Positions 53,924 through 63,029 of a DNA stretch of 64,000 nt are shown here, one piece after another. The stretch is from contig NZ_JAELXV010000003.1 of the NCBI RefSeq assembly GCF_016427535.1, forward strand, positions 496,001 to 560,000, read 5' to 3'. This stretch comes from Hymenobacter sp. BT559. Lineage in GTDB: Bacteria > Bacteroidota > Bacteroidia > Cytophagales > Hymenobacteraceae. Numbering within the stretch: position 1 is the first letter of the stretch; the number at the start of each line of letters is the position of its first letter. The position numbers and the translations under genes are program-made. The notes below the pieces were generated by a model. The model was given only the letters and a program-made list of their open reading frames with translations, ran no database searches and had not been told where the DNA came from.

Positions 53924-54003
53924 GCCGCTGGGCTTGGTAGACGGTATCCCTAGAGCAGCCGTATAAGCTATTGACTTGCACTACACTCGTGAACTTCTTG
54001 CTT

Positions 54004-54573
54004 ATGCGCGCCTTGCCAACTTCTCTAAAACTGCCGTTGCTGGCCCTAGCATTCAGCTTGGCGGCCTGCTCTACCAACGAGCGACTGGCGCAGGTAGACC
54101 AGAAAACGGGTATCAACTTCGCTACCTATAAAACCTATGGCTTTATGGACGCAGTGGCCCGCAACGACTCGGCATTTCAGAACTCGGGCACCGGTATTTT
54201 TGACCTGAAGCGGGCGGTAACGGCTGAGATGACGCGCCGCGGCTTTCAGCAGGCCGAGCAGCCCGACTTGTGGGTGAACATCGGCATCGTGACGCAACAG
54301 AAAATCCAGACGCGGGAAACCAACTTTCGATTTGATGGTGCGCCCCAGTACATTGGGCAGCGGCGCTACCACTGGGATGCACGCGATATACCGGTGGGCC
54401 AGTACCAGGAAGGTACCGCCACCATTGATATTGTAGATGCCGCCCGCAAGGAGCAGGTGTGGCAGGGCACCACGACCAGCATTTTGTCGCGCAAACCTAT
54501 CAAATCGGCTAAGCAGATTGATAAGGCAGTGGCTACCATGTTCGAGCAATTTCCGGTAGCGCCGCGCAACTAA
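54004..54573 (+). CDS. DUF4136-type lipoprotein
   Basis: A 189-residue protein with a lipoprotein signal MRALPTSLKLPLLALAFSLA ending in Cys-Ser-Thr. The mature part has the DUF4136 pattern: INFATYKTYGFMD, KRAVTAEMTRRGFQQAEQPD, LWVNIGIVTQQK, then YQEGTATIDIVDAARKEQVW and QIDKAVATMFEQFP. Such lipoproteins are common in Bacteroidota; the role is unknown. The ATG at 54004 is used because it puts the signal peptide at the N-terminus. Confidence 0.82.
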   Translation: MRALPTSLKLPLLALAFSLAACSTNERLAQVDQKTGINFATYKTYGFMDAVARNDSAFQNSGTGIFDLKRAVTAEMTRRGFQQAEQPDLWVNIGIVTQQKIQTRETNFRFDGAPQYIGQRRYHWDARDIPVGQYQEGTATIDIVDAARKEQVWQGTTTSILSRKPIKSAKQIDKAVATMFEQFPVAPRN

Positions 54574-54588
54574 GCGGCCCTAGGTAGC

Positions 54589-55737
54589 TTAGCGGGCGTT
54601 GGTACGGTCGATAAGCTTCTGCACATCGGTGGTGGCTACTTTCTGGCCAGTTTCGGCAGCACGGTAAATAGCTAGTAGCAACTGCACATCGCGCAAGCCC
54701 ATTTCGCCGGGCACGCGGGTGGGCTTATTGTGTAGCACACAGTCGGCAAAGTCGTCCATTTGGGCGGCTTGTTGGTTGATGTTAGGCAGGTCGAGCTTGC
54801 CATCGTTTTTGCTGGTACTGCCTGCCAGACCGCCGTAGCCGAAGGCCGGCTGCAGCTCAAACCAGCCATTAGCCGCCTCGGCGCGTAGGCGACCGGCCAG
54901 GTTTTCGGCGTAGCTGGTGTGGCAATCGGCCGTGGAGCCATCGGCAAATTGTAACTGCCACTTGAGGCCCGCTTCCACATCCTTAAAGAGCTGCGTGTCG
55001 GTCTTAGGGTCGAACTTGGCCGTGACCGCAATGGGTACCTGGCCTTTGGTATAAATGCAGCCTTGCAGGCTGTAAATGCCCATGTCCATGAGCGGCCCGC
55101 CGCCCGCCAGCGCCTTATCCACGCGCCACGGCGTGTCGTTGCCGAACCGAAAGCCGTTGTCGGACACCAAGTGCTTGAGCGGTCCGTAGGCCTGGGTTTG
55201 CCCTAGGTGCATCATGGCTTGGTTGTGCGGCTCGAAGTGCAGTCGGTAGCCGATGCTCAGTTTTTTGCCGGCTTTCTGACTAGCGGCTATCATGCGGCGG
55301 GCGTCGGCCACGGTGGTAGCCATCGGCTTTTCGCAAATGACGTGCTTGCCAGCCTGCGCGGCGCGCACCGCGTACTCGGCGTGTAAGGCATTGGGCGTCA
55401 CCACGTACACGATATCAATATCCGGGTTGTCCGCAATGCGGTCAAAGGTTTTGTAATCGTAGATATTCTTATCGGCGAGCTGGTACTGCTGCTTCCACTT
55501 AGCTGCTTTTTCGGGCGAGCCCGTGACGATGCCCGCCAGGCGGCAGAGCTTGGTTTGCTGCAAGGCCGGCGCCAGTTGGCCGCTGCTATACTTGCCTAGG
55601 CCCAGCAGTGCCACCCCCAGCTTGCGCTCGGGTGGCGCTGCCAGAAGGCTGGGGGCTAATAAAGTAGCGCCAGCGCCTAGCGAGAGGGTCCGGAGAAATT
55701 CGCGGCGCGAGGCGGCCGAAGCGGCAAAGTCAGTCAT
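54589..55737 (-). CDS. Gfo/Idh/MocA-family oxidoreductase with Tat signal
   Basis: A 382-residue NAD(P)-dependent sugar or polyol dehydrogenase-like protein. The N-terminus carries a twin-arginine signal SRREFLRTLSLGAGATLLAP, so it is folded and exported with its cofactor. The Rossmann part starts LGVALLGLGKYSSGQLAPAL; HVICEKPMATTVADARRMI holds the family Glu-Lys-Pro. The substrate is unknown. It is convergent with the DUF4136 gene. Confidence 0.88.
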   Translation of the reverse strand: MTDFAASAASRREFLRTLSLGAGATLLAPSLLAAPPERKLGVALLGLGKYSSGQLAPALQQTKLCRLAGIVTGSPEKAAKWKQQYQLADKNIYDYKTFDRIADNPDIDIVYVVTPNALHAEYAVRAAQAGKHVICEKPMATTVADARRMIAASQKAGKKLSIGYRLHFEPHNQAMMHLGQTQAYGPLKHLVSDNGFRFGNDTPWRVDKALAGGGPLMDMGIYSLQGCIYTKGQVPIAVTAKFDPKTDTQLFKDVEAGLKWQLQFADGSTADCHTSYAENLAGRLRAEAANGWFELQPAFGYGGLAGSTSKNDGKLDLPNINQQAAQMDDFADCVLHNKPTRVPGEMGLRDVQLLLAIYRAAETGQKVATTDVQKLIDRTNAR

Positions 55738-55818
55738 GGTGAGGAAATGGAGTAGACTACCGCTTACCTTGAACCATGCCAGCAGGTTATGTTGAGCTTA
55801 CCGCTGCTAGGCGCCCGC

Positions 55819-56691
55819 CTAGTCGCCCACATACTCCACATTGCGTGGGGGCAGTAGGCGGCGGGTGAGGTCGTCGAGGCGCCCTAGGGTGCTGCGCACG
55901 TGTTGCTTGATGGGAAACGCCTTGAAATCAAGAGTGTCGAGCGCAGCCAGGTCCTCGGCCAAGGTTCGGTTTTGTAAGTGCGAAGTCAGCAAAAAGCGGC
56001 CGATGAGTTCACTCCACATTTCCTTGGTGCTCCAGTAATGGCCGATGTAGGGCCGGGCTGGCTGTAAGCCGTAGGTTTCGGCCAGCGCCACCGACAGCGC
56101 AAACTGCTCGATGAGCCGGGGCGTGACTTGGCGGCGGCATAGGTCGTCGCAGATACCTAGGGCCAGCGCAATGGCCTCTTGGTTGCGCTGAGCCGGTACG
56201 CCCACAGCACCCGCATTCCACATGGCGTGCTGCGCCGTAATAGCCACGCCCCCAAACGACTGCCCTTGCACCTGCTGCCACATGCGGCGCTCGGTCTTGC
56301 TGGGCAACTGCGACAGCAGGCCCTCGGGCTCGTGCATTAGGGCTTGGCCGGTGCCTAGGTGCTGCCGCAGAGCAGGCAGCGAGCCATAGAGAAAGGTATC
56401 GGTATCGAGGTAAAGCAGCGGCAACTCGGGGAACTGCCGCGCCGCCAGTTCCAAGGCCTTGATTTTAACCCGCCAGAAGAACTTGAACTCGCCTTCCCAC
56501 TCGCGCAGCGTGGCCGCCTCCACCACCTGCACCGCGATAGCGTCGCCTAGGTGCCGGTAAAAGTCCGGCGCATCGGTCATCACCGTGATGCGCAAGTCGC
56601 CTTGCCCTTGTCGCAAAAACGTGAGGATAGAAAAATGCGCCTGAAAGTGGTTCTGGATGTTGGTGCCAAACACCAGATAAAGCAGTTGCAT
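55819..56691 (-). CDS. Glycosyltransferase-like GT-A protein (DxD motif)
   Basis: A 290-residue protein with a GT-A-like start (LVFGTNIQNHFQAHFSILTF), a metal-binding LLYLDTDTFLYG (Asp96, Asp98) and a helical second half. The layout resembles GT8-type glycogenin-like enzymes, but sequence support is weak. Tail residues 265-290 are basic. No neighbouring glycan genes explain its role. Confidence 0.6.
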   Translation of the reverse strand: MQLLYLVFGTNIQNHFQAHFSILTFLRQGQGDLRITVMTDAPDFYRHLGDAIAVQVVEAATLREWEGEFKFFWRVKIKALELAARQFPELPLLYLDTDTFLYGSLPALRQHLGTGQALMHEPEGLLSQLPSKTERRMWQQVQGQSFGGVAITAQHAMWNAGAVGVPAQRNQEAIALALGICDDLCRRQVTPRLIEQFALSVALAETYGLQPARPYIGHYWSTKEMWSELIGRFLLTSHLQNRTLAEDLAALDTLDFKAFPIKQHVRSTLGRLDDLTRRLLPPRNVEYVGD

Positions 56692-56725
56692 ACGCGCCGG
56701 GCGGGGTAGGGAGGCCCAAAAATAC

Positions 56726-56774
56726 GGCGCCCCGAGTAGGCTGCTGCTAAGCGCAGCAATCCACTCGGGGCGCC
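56726..56774 (-). terminator. Terminator of the DxD glycosyltransferase-like gene region
   Basis: GGCGCCCCGAGT pairs perfectly with its partner (56726-56737, 56763-56774) with an inner GCTG/CAGC stem. On the minus strand T-rich TATTTTTGGG follows. It lies just upstream of the GT-like gene and 14 bp beyond the cytochrome c stop. Confidence 0.65.
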
Positions 56775-56787
56775 TGTGTTTGATATA

Positions 56788-57258
56788 TTACTTGAGAGTA
56801 GCGCGCACAGCTTTTACCTCGGCTACCTGCACAGCGCTGGCTTTGTTGCCGAAGCTATTGCGGACATAGGTGAGCACGTCGGCAATCTGCTGGTCGGTGA
56901 GGTGGGCCTGGGCGGGCATTGGTTGCTTGTACTCCTCCCCATCAATTTCGATGTGCTCGGCCAGGCCGGCCAGCACGATGTGCGACAGGCGCGCTTTGTC
57001 GCCGAGCACGTACTGGGTTTTAATGAGGGGCGGGTTGATGGGAGGCAAGCCGCCGCCATCGGCCTGGTGGCAGGTGATGCACACGTTTTTGTACACCACG
57101 GCGCCCCGCGTGAGCGACGCTGCCAAGGCGGGGTCGGCGGCGGTTTTAGCCGAAGCTTTAGCTGGCGCCTTAGCAGCAGGGCGGTGCTGGGCTTGCAGCG
57201 TAAGGCCCGCGCAGGCTAGTAGGGCGATACCTAGGAAAAATTGCTTGCTGAAAATCAT
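56788..57258 (-). CDS. c-type cytochrome
   Basis: A 156-residue periplasmic electron carrier. Signal peptide ending LTLQAQ, an Ala/Lys-rich linker, and one heme site CITCH (Cys60, Cys63, His64) with a late candidate axial Met in QPMPAQAH. The ATG overlaps the stop of the sorbosone-dehydrogenase-like gene (ATGA), so it probably takes electrons from that enzyme. Confidence 0.9.
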   Translation of the reverse strand: MIFSKQFFLGIALLACAGLTLQAQHRPAAKAPAKASAKTAADPALAASLTRGAVVYKNVCITCHQADGGGLPPINPPLIKTQYVLGDKARLSHIVLAGLAEHIEIDGEEYKQPMPAQAHLTDQQIADVLTYVRNSFGNKASAVQVAEVKAVRATLK

Positions 57259-58538
57259 TTTTTGGCGTTGTACACAATGCGGTAAATAGTGCCCTTCGAG
57301 TCGTCGCTGACATAAAGCGAGCCATCGGGACCCTGGGCGAGGCCGCAGGGGCGGTGGTCGGCGCGGCCCGAAGCGGTTTTCTCGGCCGAGCCCGAGAAGT
57401 TATCGGCAAATACCTCCCACTGACCGCTAGGCTTGCCATCCTTGAAGGGCTGGAAGGCCACCATGTAGCCAGCCTGTGGCTCGGGGGCACGGTTCCAAGA
57501 GCCGTGGAAGGCGATGAAGGCGCCATTGCGGTACTTGGCCGGGAACATATTGCCGGTGTAAAACAGTAGGCCGTTGGGCGCCATGTGGGCGGGGTAGGCA
57601 GCGGCGGGCTTGAGGTAGTCGCCCTTGGCGGGCGTTTTGCCATCGCCGCCGTACTCGGGGCCCTGCATTACTTCCTTGCGCTGGGGGTCGTAGTAGATAT
57701 AAGGCCAGCCGGCATTAGAGCCCTTGCTGAGGGCGTACATGCACTCGGCGGGCAGCGTGGCCGACTGCTGGTCGGTGTAGAGGGCAGGCCAGTTGTCGTG
57801 CAGTTGGTCGCGGCCGTGCTGCATCACAAAGAGCTGGTTGTCTTGCGGGTTCCAGTCGAGGCCCACCACATTGCGCAGGCCGGTGGCGTAGCGGGTGCCC
57901 TGGGCGTAGCGCTGGTTGAGCTGGCTGGCTTTGAACTGCCAGATGCCGCCCGCCGAGTCTAGGATGGGGCAATTGGGAATGCCTTTCGAGCCGCGGGTGC
58001 GGTCTTGCTCCTGGCAAGCGTTGGCGTAGGCGCCTACGTTCACATACAGGTTGTTATCGTTGTCGAGCACGATGGATTTTGACTCGTGCTGGCTGCCTAC
58101 TTTGAGGCCGCGTACCAGTAGCTCGCCCTTGGTGGGGTCTACTACCTCGCCGCGCTCGTCGAGCTTGTAGCGGTATACGTCGTGGTCGGAGGAGGCATAG
58201 AGGTAGCCGCTCTTTACGTACATGCCCGTGCCGCCGTAGTCGCCAAAGCCGCTGGTTACGGAGGCTTTACCGGTGGGCTGGCTGTGCAGCACCAAAATGC
58301 CCTTGCCATCTTTCACCCGGTTGAGCTTCACGTAGATAACGCCCTGCGGGGTAATAGCGATATGGCGAGCTTTACCGCCGGTTTCGGCTACTTTGAGGGC
58401 ACCGAAGCCCGCGGGCAGCTTCAGGCCGGCGTTGTCGGGGTCGGGCGCCACGCGTACGTTGGTTTGGCTGGCGTAGAGCAACGCGCTGCCCGCAAGGGCG
58501 GCCGTGCCGAGCAAAAGGCGGGAATAGGTAAAATTCAT
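57255..58538 (-). CDS. PQQ-dependent sugar dehydrogenase (sorbosone dehydrogenase family)
   Basis: A 427-residue exported beta-propeller protein. Signal peptide MNFTYSRLLLGTAALAGSAL. Repeats include GDYGGTGMYVKSGYLYASSD, NDNLYVNVGAYANACQEQDR, and GLRNVVGLDWNPQDNQLFVM with QHGRDQLHDNWP, which fit the soluble PQQ glucose/sorbosone dehydrogenase fold (GSDH). It oxidises a sugar or polyol in the periplasm. It is coupled by ATGA to the cytochrome c gene. No PQQ synthesis genes are in the window. Confidence 0.88.
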   Translation of the reverse strand: MNFTYSRLLLGTAALAGSALLYASQTNVRVAPDPDNAGLKLPAGFGALKVAETGGKARHIAITPQGVIYVKLNRVKDGKGILVLHSQPTGKASVTSGFGDYGGTGMYVKSGYLYASSDHDVYRYKLDERGEVVDPTKGELLVRGLKVGSQHESKSIVLDNDNNLYVNVGAYANACQEQDRTRGSKGIPNCPILDSAGGIWQFKASQLNQRYAQGTRYATGLRNVVGLDWNPQDNQLFVMQHGRDQLHDNWPALYTDQQSATLPAECMYALSKGSNAGWPYIYYDPQRKEVMQGPEYGGDGKTPAKGDYLKPAAAYPAHMAPNGLLFYTGNMFPAKYRNGAFIAFHGSWNRAPEPQAGYMVAFQPFKDGKPSGQWEVFADNFSGSAEKTASGRADHRPCGLAQGPDGSLYVSDDSKGTIYRIVYNAKK

Positions 58539-58658
58539 AGGAACAAAGAAAGAAAAAACAGAAGTAGAAACGGGTGGCTTGCCTTGCTGCCAACTGCGAA
58601 GAAGGACGTAAGGTTGCGGCCCCTGGCTGCGCCTGCGCCTAGGTGGCTATTTTTGCTT

Positions 58659-59426
58659 ATGCCCACTGCCCAGCCCACTGTTGTTTTCTTGCACGGCTTT
58701 GCCGAAAGCCGCGAAGTTTGGACCGAATTTACTCGTCCTTTTCCGGCTGCTTACCGCCTGCTGGCGCCCAACCTGCTGGGCCACGGCACTAGTTTGGCCC
58801 CGGTGCCCGACTTCTCGATGGAGGCCCAGGCGCGCTACGTGATTGAGCACTTAGGGCGCCGCAATGCCACCGAGCCGGTGCTGCTAGTGGGCCACAGCAT
58901 GGGCGGCTACGTGGCCCTGGCCGTGGCCCAGCGCTACCCCGAGCGCGTAGCGGGCTTGGCGCTCATCAACTCCACGGCCTACGCCGACACCGACGAGAAG
59001 CGCCAGAACCGCGAGAAGAACATTGGCTTTGTGGAGCGCCATGGTGTAGACAAGTTCATGGACAGCTTCGTGCGCCCGCTCTTCGCGCCCGCCAACCGCG
59101 ACCGCCTGCCCGAGGCCCGCGCCCTGCTCGAAGACATCGGCAAGGCTACGCCCGAAACCACGCTGGTGGGCGGCCTGCGCGGCATGGCCGCCCGGCCCGA
59201 CCGCACGGCCGTGCTGCGCGCCGCCCGCTTTCCGGTGCTGGTGGTGGCCGGCAAGCACGACGTAGCCGTGCCCCTGGCCGACTCGGTAGCCCAGGCAGCC
59301 CTGGCCCCGGTGGGCACCGGGCTGTTTTTGGAAGGTAGCGGCCACCTCTCGTACCTCGAGCAGCCAGAGGCTACGCGCCGGGCGGTACTGGCGCTGGCTA
59401 GTGCCGTGTTTGAGACACAGCCCTAG
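58659..59426 (+). CDS. Alpha/beta hydrolase
   Basis: A 255-residue soluble hydrolase. HGFAESREVW oxyanion loop, nucleophile Ser80 in LLVGHSMGGYV, Asp in AGKHDVAVP and His in EGSGHLSYLEQP. This is the general MhpC/RsbQ-like group of esterases and C-C hydrolases. The frame is open some 160 codons further upstream, but that part lies antisense to the dehydrogenase gene; the ATG before PTAQPTVVFLHGF is the start. It is convergent with the next gene, one base apart. Confidence 0.87.
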   Translation: MPTAQPTVVFLHGFAESREVWTEFTRPFPAAYRLLAPNLLGHGTSLAPVPDFSMEAQARYVIEHLGRRNATEPVLLVGHSMGGYVALAVAQRYPERVAGLALINSTAYADTDEKRQNREKNIGFVERHGVDKFMDSFVRPLFAPANRDRLPEARALLEDIGKATPETTLVGGLRGMAARPDRTAVLRAARFPVLVVAGKHDVAVPLADSVAQAALAPVGTGLFLEGSGHLSYLEQPEATRRAVLALASAVFETQP

Positions 59427-59427
59427 G

Positions 59428-60168
59428 TTACATAATCCTCAAATTGATAGGGGCTATGTAAGCTACGCGCACCGGCCGGCCCTGGTGGCGCGGCGGGGTG
59501 GTGGCGTTAGGTAGCGTTTGCAGCGCGCGCAGGGCTTCGGCATCGATGCTATAACTCAGGCTGCCCACCACGCGGCGCTGCTCGATGGCACCGGTTTCGC
59601 TTACCTCGTAGTATAGGTAGACTGTGCCTTGCACCCCATTGCGAAGGTCTTGGGCAGGGTAGCGAAAGCTCCGCTGGATATAGTCAATGGCCGCATCGGC
59701 AGCACCACGCGGAACGCGGGAACTGGTTGCGAAGGGAAAAACTGGCTTCTCATCGCTGTAAAGCAGGGGGAGCGGCGCGGCAACTGGCCCAAACGTAAGC
59801 GGTAGTATCATGGTCGGAGCCACCTCATTAGCCGGGTCAGGGTTTAGTTGCCACGGTGGCAGTTGGCTGAGCAGCTTTTGAGCGCTAGCCTGCGCGTCTT
59901 TGTTGCGAGCCAGTGCCCGTGCGGGGGCCGAATCGGATACTATATAGGAAGCTTTGCTAGGCACGCCATCCTTATTCAGGTCCAGCTTCAAAAACAATTG
60001 ACCTCGTAGCTCCGGGTTAGCCTGCTGCTGCACACGGCTCAGTAGCGCGCGCAGCGAGTCGGGGCCGCTTACAAAGCGCGGCTCACCAGCGGGCGACTTT
60101 TGGGCCCAGGCTGCCGGTCCGGCCAATGACAGCACTGCAATTAGAACCGGAGCAACTGGCCGTAGCAA
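59428..60168 (-). CDS. TonB C-terminal domain protein
   Basis: A 246-residue exported protein. It seems to start at a TTG before LRPVAPVLIAVLSLAGPAAW; no in-frame ATG lies near. A middle segment of unknown type (TYIVSDSAPARALARNKDAQ-like) is followed by a TonB_C domain (about 140-245, DYIQRSFRYPAQDLRNGVQG and YYEVSETGAIEQRRVVGSLS). Stand-alone TonB_C proteins are frequent in Bacteroidota. The usual TonB membrane anchor and proline stretch are absent, so it may not energise receptors. Confidence 0.75.
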   Translation of the reverse strand: MLRPVAPVLIAVLSLAGPAAWAQKSPAGEPRFVSGPDSLRALLSRVQQQANPELRGQLFLKLDLNKDGVPSKASYIVSDSAPARALARNKDAQASAQKLLSQLPPWQLNPDPANEVAPTMILPLTFGPVAAPLPLLYSDEKPVFPFATSSRVPRGAADAAIDYIQRSFRYPAQDLRNGVQGTVYLYYEVSETGAIEQRRVVGSLSYSIDAEALRALQTLPNATTPPRHQGRPVRVAYIAPINLRIM

Positions 60169-60356
60169 GTGCGAAAAAAGCGGCGCATAGGAAAAGCGAG
60201 GGTGAGAGTAGCTGACGGTAAATATAGAAGCTGCTGCGTCTGAGTAAGTACTGGCCTGACTGGTTTTGGGCTAAGCCCGTTTCTGCCCGCCATAACAGTT
60301 CAGGTGCAGGCCCGCCCTAGGTAGCTGCCACCGCCTTTTCTGCGTACTTGCCGCCC

Positions 60357-61241
60357 ATGAAGCAATTTATTACCCTAGTAATCGTGCTGCTGGCAGGCCT
60401 GCCCTTGGCCGGTTGGGCACAATCCAGCGACGACAACCACCCCAAGTTTCCGAGCCCCTACGACTCAGCGCATTTTAGCTGGCGCAAGCCCGTGCCGCGC
60501 AACCGCCTGCGCCCCCTGCGGCCCGACCGCCCCGGCACCACCGAAAGCCCCTTTACCGTTGACGCCGGCCATTTTCAACTTGAAACCGACCTGGGGCGCC
60601 TCATCAACGAGCCCGGTTCGGAAGACGACCCGCAGAAGCGTACCTGGCGCGCCGCCTACGCCCTCGTGAAGCTTGGGCTGAGCCGCAAAACGGATTTGCA
60701 GGTTGAGCTGCCTTTTTATGCCGCCCAAAAGCAGCGGCCCGACGACGCTAGCGAGTGGGAAAACCAGCGCGGCTTTGGCGACGTGGCTGTGCGCCTCAAA
60801 CACAACTTTTTGGGCGACGACCAGGAGGGCCCATTAGCCGCCAGCATAATTGGCTTTGTGCGGCTGCCCACCGGCGCTACGGGCGTCAGCAATGCCCGGC
60901 CCGAATACGGCATTGTGCTGCCCGTTGACATAGAGATAGGCAAGACCTATAACTTGGAAGCTCAGTTCGAAAGTGACCTTGATTACGACCCCGAAGAAGG
61001 CCAGCGCTACGTGCGCCTCATGCCCTCGGTGGCGCTCGACCGGCAGTTTGGCGAGAAGCTAGGTTTGCTCGTGGAGGGCGCTTTTCCCTGGAACAGCGAG
61101 CAGCACCGCTGGCACGCACAGCTCAACGTGGCGCCGACCTTCAACGTGACCGACAATTTTCAGCTTGATGCGGGCACCCACATTGCCCTCAATGGCCGCA
61201 CCCAGCGCGAATATTTCGTGGGTTTGACGGTGCGGTACTAG
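60357..61241 (+). CDS. Outer-membrane beta-barrel protein, phenol-degradation MetA-like transporter family
   Basis: A 294-residue protein with signal peptide MKQFITLVIVLLAGLPLAGW. The barrel begins RPDRPGTTESPFTVDAGHFQ and continues with LETDLGRLI, KTDLQVELPFYAAQKQR, GDVAVRLKHNFLG and SIIGFVRLPTGATGVSNARP, ending LTVRY, with a terminal aromatic. This fits the MetA-pathway-of-phenol-degradation family of outer-membrane proteins. The transported compound is unknown. ATG at 60357 used; the frame also opens at a TTG three codons earlier. Confidence 0.78.
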   Translation: MKQFITLVIVLLAGLPLAGWAQSSDDNHPKFPSPYDSAHFSWRKPVPRNRLRPLRPDRPGTTESPFTVDAGHFQLETDLGRLINEPGSEDDPQKRTWRAAYALVKLGLSRKTDLQVELPFYAAQKQRPDDASEWENQRGFGDVAVRLKHNFLGDDQEGPLAASIIGFVRLPTGATGVSNARPEYGIVLPVDIEIGKTYNLEAQFESDLDYDPEEGQRYVRLMPSVALDRQFGEKLGLLVEGAFPWNSEQHRWHAQLNVAPTFNVTDNFQLDAGTHIALNGRTQREYFVGLTVRY

Positions 61242-61275
61242 AGCGGTTATTAGATTGAAGGATTGTCGTTAAAAG

Positions 61276-61357
61276 GCGTGAAGACGCAATACTTTGCGTC
61301 TCATATTGTTGAGCAATCGCACTCTAACACCAGCCGCAACGTATTGCGTCTCTACGC
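61276..61357. repeat. Intergenic hairpin repeat, AGACGCAATAC family
   Basis: Arms 61276-61301 and 61332-61357 pair over 26 nt with four mismatches. The left arm also contains its own small inverted repeat, GACGCAA/TTGCGTC. It lies between the barrel-protein and DUF1800 genes. Confidence 0.75.
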
Positions 61358-61446
61358 TCTGCACACGAGTTTGGGAATGCTTTAGGTAGCCGGCGCTGGG
61401 CGTGCAGTAAATTAAACCTCTGCACTCGCCTTGCATCTTACCCGGC

Positions 61447-62973
61447 ATGAACTCGCAGCAGCTTCAGCACTTGTATTGGCGCGCCGGCTTTGGCCCGCGC
61501 CCCGCCGATATTGCCGCCGGCCTCAGCCCAGCTAAGGCTTTGCGCCAGCTCCTGCGCGAGGCTGAGTCCTACACGCCCATCGAGGGCCCAGCTTTGCACT
61601 ACGCCGACCCTCTAGGAGCCGTGATGGCTGTGCAGCCTCCGGCGCCTGTCATGGCTGGAGCCGCAATGGCCGCCGAGCTGCCGCTGCTGAGCCCGCGCAC
61701 GGGGGCGCTGCCCGCGGGTCGGCCTGCCGCACCGGTGCTGCGCCGCCGCGACCTCACGCCCGAGCAGCGCAAGCAGCAAAACGAAGGCATTCGCGACGCT
61801 TTTGCGGCCATGAGCACTGCCTGGATGGAGCGCATGGCCACCGGCCCCGGCCAACTGCGCGAGAAGATGGCGCTGTTCTGGCACGGGCATTTTGCCTGCC
61901 GCACGCGCCGGCCCGACGACAGCTTGCAGCTGCTCAACACTATTCGCCAGCACGCCCTAGGTCGGTTTTCGGACCTGCTGCTGGCCGTGAGCCGCGAGCC
62001 GGCCATGCTGCAATTCCTGAATAATCAGCAGAATAAAAAAGAGCACCCCAACGAGAACTTCGCCCGGGAGGTGATGGAGCTATTTACTTTGGGCCGGGGC
62101 AACTACTCCGAAGCCGACGTGAAGGAGGCCGCCCGCGCCTTCACCGGCTGGAGCTATGATGGGCAAAACAACTTCGTGTTTCGGGTGCGCCAGCACGACG
62201 ATGGGCCCAAGAACTTTTTAGGCCACATCGGTAACCTAGGCGGCGAAGACGTGCTGGCCATCATCATGCAGCAGCCAGCGGCTGCCACGTTTCTGGTCAC
62301 CAAGATGTACCGCTTCTTCGTCAACGACGTGCCCAATCCGGCGCACATTGAGCCGCTAGCCGCGGCCTTTCGGCGCAGCCACTACGACATTGCCGACCTG
62401 GCCGAGCGGCTGTTTTCGGCCCCTTGGTTTTATGACGCAACCAACGTGGGCGTGCGCATCAAGTCGCCGGTCGAGTTGATTGCCGGCCTGCGCCGCACCC
62501 TAGGCGTGCAGGTCGATAATGTACAGCCGCTGCTGGGCTACCAGAAGGCGCTGGGCCAAACGCTATTTATGCCGCCCAACGTGGCCGGCTGGCCCGGCGG
62601 CCGCAACTGGATAGATTCGTCGTCGCTGCTGCTGCGCTTGCAGCTGCCGGCCATTCTGTTCAAGAACGCCGAGTTTGCGGTGCGCCTCAAGGACGACGAA
62701 AACGATATCACACCCCAAACCACCGGCAAGGAGCGCACCGTGCGCAACACCGTGGGCGCCCGCCTGCCGCTGGCCGCGCTGCAGCAGCTGCTAGGTGGCA
62801 GCAGCGCGGCCGAGCAGCCCCGGCAGCTGGCGCAGCACTTGCTGCAAGTACCCATACGCCCCGAAAACCTGGCCCTGGTGCAGCAAGCCGCCGCCCAAGC
62901 CACCACACCCGAGGAGCAGCTACGTACCACGCTTATCAGCTTGCTGAGCTTGCCCGAGTATCAATTGAGTTGA
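61447..62973 (+). CDS. DUF1800 domain protein
   Basis: A 508-residue protein of the DUF1800 family: WRAGFGPRPADIAAGLSPAK, LREKMALFWHGHFACR, NFAREVMELFTLGRGNYSEA, VKEAARAFTGWSYD, MYRFFVNDVPNPAHIEPLAA and PPNVAGWPGGRNWIDSSSLL. The N-terminus has no clear signal peptide. DUF1800 and DUF1501 genes commonly lie side by side, as here; no reaction is established. An Ala/Pro-rich insertion (about 45-95) is unusual. Confidence 0.9.
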   Translation: MNSQQLQHLYWRAGFGPRPADIAAGLSPAKALRQLLREAESYTPIEGPALHYADPLGAVMAVQPPAPVMAGAAMAAELPLLSPRTGALPAGRPAAPVLRRRDLTPEQRKQQNEGIRDAFAAMSTAWMERMATGPGQLREKMALFWHGHFACRTRRPDDSLQLLNTIRQHALGRFSDLLLAVSREPAMLQFLNNQQNKKEHPNENFAREVMELFTLGRGNYSEADVKEAARAFTGWSYDGQNNFVFRVRQHDDGPKNFLGHIGNLGGEDVLAIIMQQPAAATFLVTKMYRFFVNDVPNPAHIEPLAAAFRRSHYDIADLAERLFSAPWFYDATNVGVRIKSPVELIAGLRRTLGVQVDNVQPLLGYQKALGQTLFMPPNVAGWPGGRNWIDSSSLLLRLQLPAILFKNAEFAVRLKDDENDITPQTTGKERTVRNTVGARLPLAALQQLLGGSSAAEQPRQLAQHLLQVPIRPENLALVQQAAAQATTPEEQLRTTLISLLSLPEYQLS

Positions 62974-62983
62974 TAAAAACGTC

Positions 62984-63011
62984 TGTCATGCAGCGCGCAG
63001 CGAAGCATGAC
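62984..63011. repeat. Half-copy of the GCAGTGAAGCATCTC repeat
   Basis: TGTCATGCAGCGCGCAGCG followed by AAGCATGAC. It resembles one arm of the hairpin at 4519-4601 (TGTCATGCTGAACGCAGTG, AAGCAT) and fills the short gap between the DUF1800 and DUF1501 genes. Confidence 0.6.
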
Positions 63012-63029
63012 CTTTTGAAACAAGCCTTT

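Noticed and set aside
58182..58658. 160-codon N-terminal extension of the alpha/beta hydrolase
   Set aside because: The extension is antisense to the sugar dehydrogenase gene and unlike the hydrolase family; the ATG at 58659 fits.
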